Source of the DNA: JACJYC01 sp964558465
GTDB lineage: Bacteria > Bacteroidota > Bacteroidia > Chitinophagales > Saprospiraceae
Reading direction: 5' to 3'
DNA: 64,000 nt
NCBI GenBank assembly: GCA_964558465.1
Contig: CAZLEF010000030.1
Location: 11,371 to 75,370, forward strand
Positions 59,800 to 64,000 of the stretch are shown one piece after another (the first letter of the stretch is position 1; every line of letters begins with the position of its first letter). The notes under the pieces are model-generated. The model did no database searches. It had not been told where the DNA came from and saw nothing but the letters and a program-made list of their open reading frames with translations. The translations under genes and the position numbers were made by a program.

Positions 59800-61872
59800 C
59801 TACCTGCCTTTAACCAGTTTATGGATCTGGTACACGTGGCCGCCGTCGCCGCTGATCCTGGCAAAATAAATGCCGGACGGTTGGGCGGTTGCGTCCCAGT
59901 CAACTTCGTATTGGCCGGCTTCCAACCGGTCGTTGAAGAGGGTTTTGACCGTTTTTCCGCTCACGTCGATCACGTCGATCCGGATCTGGCCCGGCTCGTC
60001 CACCTGATAACGGATGGTCGTAGTGGCCTGGAACGGATTTGGGAAATTGTACAGCATGGCTTTCTCCCCGGTTGCCGCGGCCTGCAAACCCAGGCTGCCG
60101 GATTCGGGTACGCCTTTGTTGCCGGCAAGGCCGGTTACCAGCCCGCCGCATGCGCTGTCGCCTGCCCAGGGTTCTGCCAGGAACGGGAAAGAAGTCCGGA
60201 AAGGCTTGTCGTTGGCTTCAATGCCCGTGGTATAGGTCAGGACATCCAGCAGATCAGTGGTCACCGGATTCGGACTGCCGGCCGTATAATCGTCGTACCA
60301 AAGCCCGATGGCAGCCAGTGCAACGCCCGCTACAGCCTGCAATTCGATGCGGGTCACGTCATCCTCCAGGCGGCGCCCGTTGGGGAAGCCGTCCATATTG
60401 GGGATCCATTGCAGGGCAGTGGAAGTATTATAAGCCGGATCGGTCAGGCCGAGTACTGCGGCTTGTACGATGCCCAGTGAACTGAATTTCGGGTGGTTCC
60501 GCGGTGTAGGCGTCACCGCCATATTCAGGCGCAGCATATCGCCGCCGTTGGGCAAAAAGTTGTTGATAAACGGTTTGCCTGCGGCCAATGGGTTGCCGTT
60601 TTTACCCGTCGCCAGTTGGTAAGGCGGGAAATTGGGCACGCCAGTATGGAAAATCGGCCATAGATCCACCGACCGGGGTTTGCCCGGCCCGGGCAGCAAA
60701 AGGGAGCCAAAAATGGCATCGTCCAATGCGGTGCCGGCGACGGCTGCGGAACCTTTTAATCCGAACAATCCGTCGTTTCCATTGCCGAAGTCAAACCCTT
60801 GGAGGGAATTCCGCTGGATGCGCAACGGCGCCAATGCCGGAACAGCGCCGCCGAAGAGGTCGTCGTCCATATAAAGCGCCAGTTCCGGATTGTAGAAATA
60901 TTCATCCAGCGTGTTATCGGCCAACTCGTCGTACGGCGTGATCGAATTCCAGTAATCTTTCATGCCCACCGGAATAACGGCTTCGTTGGTCAGGGGCATA
61001 CCCAGGCGGGAAACCTGCACCCAGTCGCCGGAATGTTGCTCGCCCCCCGGGGTCAGCGTTCGGATCTGACGGCGGCTGGCGGAAGCCCATACGCCGATCA
61101 CCCAGTTGCTGTCCAGGATATTGACGGGGCCTCCGCGGGTACCCTTTTTGATCAGGTAACCGATGGGGATTTCCATGGCGATGGCGCTGGTGTTCATACA
61201 AGCGATGCCGTCTCGCGGGTCGCCGTCCTGGCGCGGTGCGTCGCCCAGATCAAAGATGCCGCCGAGGTCAACAAAAAACGGATCGTCGACCGGGCCGCAG
61301 AAGACGCGCTCACCCGTATAAGAACTCCGGATGGAATTTTTCATCAAAACACTGTAAGACCGGTTGACGCCAATCGGTGATTCAATAGACCTTTCGCCGA
61401 TATTATTGGGTGGAACAGGGCCGCCCCGCATGATGGTCAGCCAGCTCTGCCCGCCGTCGATGCTTTTCTCGAGGTCATACGTGGTTTTGAGGTTTTGTTT
61501 GCCCAACCGGATATTAAAAAATGTGGTAGGATCCTCATTTTTGATCTTGAAGGTAAAACGGTAAATAACCTCATCGCCGGGTTTGTTGGCGTCGTTGTCC
61601 ACATGGATCTCATAGCGGATATTTTCACCGAAGCCGTAATAATTCGGGCCGCCGTGAGGCAATTGCAAAGGCACATAAGTGGCGATAATAACGATGTTAT
61701 TGGGCCTGTGCGGACTCCTGAACGCATACAGGTCTACATTATCAGCCAACGGGTCGTCGGCGATCAGTGGCGCTTCCCGGTGACTGGAAGCCTGCACGCT
61801 GTTTGGCAGCATCATCCAGCAGGCCAAAACCAGGAGGGCCGGGATAAAAAATAAACGATGAATATGTTTCAT
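59800..61872 (-). CDS. DUF4331 protein with T9SS tail
   Basis: A 690-residue exported DUF4331 protein. Signal peptide to VQAS, directly followed by the family opening SSHREAPLIADDPLADNVDL and YAFRSP. Further family words are PHGGPNYYGFGENIRYEIHV, VFCGPVDDPFFVDLGGIFDL and WYDDYTAGSPNPVTTDLLDV. About the last 80 residues are a type A T9SS sorting domain (LYNFPNPFQATTTIRYQVDE, GIYFARISG). It is a near copy of the protein at 62027, except for this tail. The family has no known function; several are found near TPR proteins as here. Confidence 0.9.
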   Translation of the reverse strand: MKHIHRLFFIPALLVLACWMMLPNSVQASSHREAPLIADDPLADNVDLYAFRSPHRPNNIVIIATYVPLQLPHGGPNYYGFGENIRYEIHVDNDANKPGDEVIYRFTFKIKNEDPTTFFNIRLGKQNLKTTYDLEKSIDGGQSWLTIMRGGPVPPNNIGERSIESPIGVNRSYSVLMKNSIRSSYTGERVFCGPVDDPFFVDLGGIFDLGDAPRQDGDPRDGIACMNTSAIAMEIPIGYLIKKGTRGGPVNILDSNWVIGVWASASRRQIRTLTPGGEQHSGDWVQVSRLGMPLTNEAVIPVGMKDYWNSITPYDELADNTLDEYFYNPELALYMDDDLFGGAVPALAPLRIQRNSLQGFDFGNGNDGLFGLKGSAAVAGTALDDAIFGSLLLPGPGKPRSVDLWPIFHTGVPNFPPYQLATGKNGNPLAAGKPFINNFLPNGGDMLRLNMAVTPTPRNHPKFSSLGIVQAAVLGLTDPAYNTSTALQWIPNMDGFPNGRRLEDDVTRIELQAVAGVALAAIGLWYDDYTAGSPNPVTTDLLDVLTYTTGIEANDKPFRTSFPFLAEPWAGDSACGGLVTGLAGNKGVPESGSLGLQAAATGEKAMLYNFPNPFQATTTIRYQVDEPGQIRIDVIDVSGKTVKTLFNDRLEAGQYEVDWDATAQPSGIYFARISGDGGHVYQIHKLVKGR

Positions 61873-61929
61873 TTTTGGTCTTCTTTTAATAAGTTTAAAA
61901 AATCACCCAAAAACAACTTCCCCAAATGG

Positions 61930-62026
61930 TGATGTGGCAGAATACTCTTGTTTGAAAACGACTGAGAACTGGCGAACTGCCAACTGCCAGCTTTTCCCAA
62001 ACAAGGAAGTTTTTTCAGATGAAGGT
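61930..62026. other. Short repeat-bearing spacer between the DUF4331 genes
   Basis: Reading in the direction of the genes, CTGGCAGTTGGCAGTTCGCC (62001-61982 region) repeats GGCAGTT and continues CAGTTCTCAG, another low-complexity word. No gene. Confidence 0.45.
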
Positions 62027-63757
62027 TCACTGCCCCGTCTCCTTCCCGCTCCAGGGGGTTGCCACATAAGGAAATTCTGATTTGAAGGGTTTGTCGTTGG
62101 CCTCCACGCCGGTGGAATAGGTCAGCACGTCGAGCAGATCGGTTGTTACCGGGTTGGGGCTGCCGGCGATATAATCGTCGTACCACAAACCGATAGCCGC
62201 CAGTGCAACACCGGCAACAGCCTGTAATTCAATCCGGGTTACATCATCCTCGAGACGGCGTCCGTTGGGGAAACCGTCCATATTGGGAATGAACTGGATG
62301 TCGGTCGTTCCGTTGTAAGCCGGGTCGGTCAGCCCCAAAACAGCCGCTTGTACAATACCCAGCGGGCTGAAATTCGGGTCGGTTCTCGGGGTAACCGGTA
62401 CGGCCATATTCAGGCGCAGCATATCGCCGCCGTTGGGCAAAAAGTTGTTGATGAATGGTTTGCCTGCCGCCAATGGGTTGCCGTTTTTACCTGTCGCCAG
62501 TTGGTAGGGCGGGAAATTGGGCACACCGGTATGGAAGATTGGCCATAGGTCGACCGAACGGGGTTTGCCAGCGCCGGGCAGCAAAAGGGTTCCAAAAATC
62601 GCATCATCCAATGCAGTACCGGATACGGCAGCCGATCCCTTTAGTCCAAAAAGGCCGTCTTTGCCGTTGCCGAAATCGAAACCTTGCAGCGAATTGCGCT
62701 GGATGCGCAGTGGCGCAAAGGCCGGCACAGCGCCGCCGAACAGCGCGTCGTCCATATAGAGCGCCAACTCCGGATTGTAAAAGAAACCATCCAGGGAGGT
62801 GTCGTTCAATTCATCGTAAGGGGTGAGCGAATTCCAATAGTCCTTCATGCCGATCGGAATAACGGCTTCGTTGGTCAGCGGCATGCCCAGGCGGGATACC
62901 TGTATCCACTGCCCTTCCTCGGTCGGAGCGCTCCCGCTCGTGCTCAGTGTACGCATCGAAAGGCGGCTGGCGGAGGCCCAGATACCGATCACGTAGTTCG
63001 CATCGAGGATGTTGGCGGGTGTGGCCGGAGCGCCGGCTTTCAGCAAGGTGCTGATGGGTACCTGGATGGCGATCGAATGCACATTGTAGCGGGCAAGGCC
63101 GTCGCGTGGATCGCCGTTTTGGCGGGGTGCATTGCCGAGGTCAAAAATCCCGCCCAGATCCACATAAAACGGATCGTCGGAAGGGCCGCAAAATACCTTC
63201 TCGCCGGTGCTGCTTGTAGCAATGGCCTGGGCGATCAGGTCTTCGTAAACCGAACCCAGTCCCACACCGCTTTCAATCGACCGGGGGCCGATGTTGGCGG
63301 GCGGTACCAACCCTTCCAGTACGACCGTTGTGAAGGTCTGGCCGCCATCCATGCTGCGCTCCATCTTGTAGGTGGTCTTCAGGTTGATTTTACCCAACCG
63401 GATGTTGAAAAAGGTGGTAGGATCTTCATTCACCCTGTTGAAGGTGAAGCGGTACACGATCTCGTCGCCCGGTTTGGAAGCGTCGTTGTCGATGTGGATC
63501 TCGTACCGGATGTTTTCGCCAAAGGTGTTGTAATTCGGCCCTCCGTGCGGCAATTCAGCCGGGATGTAGTTGGCGATAATGGTGATGGTGTTCGGGTCAT
63601 CCGGGCTCCGGAAGGCGTACACATCGGTGTTATCCGCTAACGGATCGTTGGCGATCAGGGGCGCTTCCCGGTGGCTGGATGCCTCGGCCGCAAAGCCGGA
63701 CAACAGCAGCATGCCGACACCGATCGCTTGAATGGTTTTTAAAAAGATTTTCATCAT
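62027..63757 (-). CDS. DUF4331 protein without sorting tail
   Basis: A 576-residue paralogue of the 59800 protein: signal peptide (GVGMLLLSGFAAEA), SSHREAPLIANDPLADNTDV, VFCGPSDDPFYVDLGGIFDL, LPNGGDMLRLNMAVPVTPRT and the same end of the DUF4331 domain. It stops after FPYVATPWSGKETGQ, where the sister protein continues to a T9SS signal. So this copy probably stays in the periplasm or is released, while the other is put on the surface. The pair must have arisen by a tandem duplication; nucleotide identity is high in the central part. A second ATG follows the first. Confidence 0.9.
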   Translation of the reverse strand: MMKIFLKTIQAIGVGMLLLSGFAAEASSHREAPLIANDPLADNTDVYAFRSPDDPNTITIIANYIPAELPHGGPNYNTFGENIRYEIHIDNDASKPGDEIVYRFTFNRVNEDPTTFFNIRLGKINLKTTYKMERSMDGGQTFTTVVLEGLVPPANIGPRSIESGVGLGSVYEDLIAQAIATSSTGEKVFCGPSDDPFYVDLGGIFDLGNAPRQNGDPRDGLARYNVHSIAIQVPISTLLKAGAPATPANILDANYVIGIWASASRLSMRTLSTSGSAPTEEGQWIQVSRLGMPLTNEAVIPIGMKDYWNSLTPYDELNDTSLDGFFYNPELALYMDDALFGGAVPAFAPLRIQRNSLQGFDFGNGKDGLFGLKGSAAVSGTALDDAIFGTLLLPGAGKPRSVDLWPIFHTGVPNFPPYQLATGKNGNPLAAGKPFINNFLPNGGDMLRLNMAVPVTPRTDPNFSPLGIVQAAVLGLTDPAYNGTTDIQFIPNMDGFPNGRRLEDDVTRIELQAVAGVALAAIGLWYDDYIAGSPNPVTTDLLDVLTYSTGVEANDKPFKSEFPYVATPWSGKETGQ

Positions 63758-63916
63758 TTTAATGGTTTATTGTGAAAAATGCTTTCCAAAAGTTTCCCAC
63801 CCTGCGTGCTATTGCATGCAGGTTCTGGTCTATTGTCCTGAATATTAAATTGAATACCGGAAGGCCGGATGAAGGGATGACGGAACGTCTCCCCTTCTCA
63901 CCCGGCGAAGCTTTGG

Positions 63917-63932
63917 CCACGCCGCGGCGTGG
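63917..63932. repeat. Perfect CCACGCC palindrome
   Basis: CCACGCCGCGGCGTGG, an uninterrupted 16-bp palindrome of the same family as the three copies at 52058-52133. It lies upstream of the DUF4331 gene. The rest of 63758-64000 has another hairpin, CCTGCGTGC/GCATGCAGG (63801-63823), and no gene. Confidence 0.85.
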
Positions 63933-64000
63933 GGCTCAACTCTCCTGCTGAGCGCAGCCGACTCCGTCAGCCATAGGCGACTTCGTCGTCCGGAGGCCGA

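Noticed and set aside
59821..60480. Plus-strand frames opposite the DUF4331 genes (59821-60480, 60799-61380, 62684-63640)
   Set aside because: Both paralogues give similar antisense frames because of shared codon use; the DUF4331 frames have signal peptides and family motifs.

Overview
The window looks like a chromosomal piece of a member of the Bacteroidota, most likely of the Saprospirales type. The evidence is Por/type IX secretion (T9SS) C-terminal tails on several secreted proteins, a gliding-motility type C-terminal domain, TonB-dependent receptors paired with DUF4249 lipoproteins, giant FG-GAP/VCBS plus ASPIC/UnbV lipoproteins, and repeated promoter elements of the Bacteroidota form TTTG-N17..23-TAnnTTTG. 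The bulk is moderately GC-rich. One block (about 26.9-32.8 kb) is clearly AT-rich and looks imported. I see no rRNA, tRNA or CRISPR array.

Layout. 1-14.9 kb: three FG-GAP/ASPIC surface lipoproteins (the first cut by the window edge), a small lipoprotein, a T9SS-sorted adhesin-like protein, and a TonB receptor/DUF4249 pair. 14.9-15.7 kb: a short graveyard with an internally deleted Rpn-type nuclease and the 3' end of a dicarboxylate/amino-acid symporter. 15.8-24.9 kb: a second DUF4249/TonB receptor pair, an Rrf2 regulator with a likely operator just downstream of it, a TonB receptor of foreign appearance, gcvH, a VanZ-like protein and an energy transducer TonB, then a TPR protein to 26.9 kb.

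26.9-32.7 kb: the most interesting part, a compact five-gene reverse-strand operon: XRE regulator, NurA-like nuclease, HerA-like ATPase, a Myb/SANT plus methyltransferase-like protein, and an AlbA_2/Schlafen-type ATPase-fold protein. The genes are 1-3 bp apart and unlike their surroundings in base composition. I read it as a self-regulated DNA-processing, probably anti-phage, cassette; I cannot match it to a named system.

33.1-36.4 kb: an arsenic resistance cluster (arsR, arsM, acr3, metallophosphoesterase) with two matching ArsR operator candidates. 36.5-45.5 kb: sulfurtransferase, FAD oxidoreductase, a secreted PDZ protein, a DUF4956-CotH pair and a NamZ-type (DUF1343) enzyme. 45.5-53.1 kb: a candidate small RNA, a large T9SS-sorted protein, a TerC family membrane protein, two glycosyltransferases and an FGE-fold protein. 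53.1-57.4 kb: a NarL-type response regulator, two uncharacterised cytoplasmic proteins, a small zinc-ribbon-like protein and a SARP-type regulator with a degenerate receiver. 57.4-64 kb, reverse strand: a DUF1080 hydrolase, a TPR lipoprotein and two DUF4331 paralogues.

A second recurring theme is in the spacers: many intergenic regions carry short tandem arrays (7-10 bp units, different words at different loci), often followed by their own inverted copy so that they can fold into long hairpins, plus two families of dispersed palindromes (GGTGTCGGA-type and CCACGCC-type). All assignments come from reading the sequence; no database search was possible.
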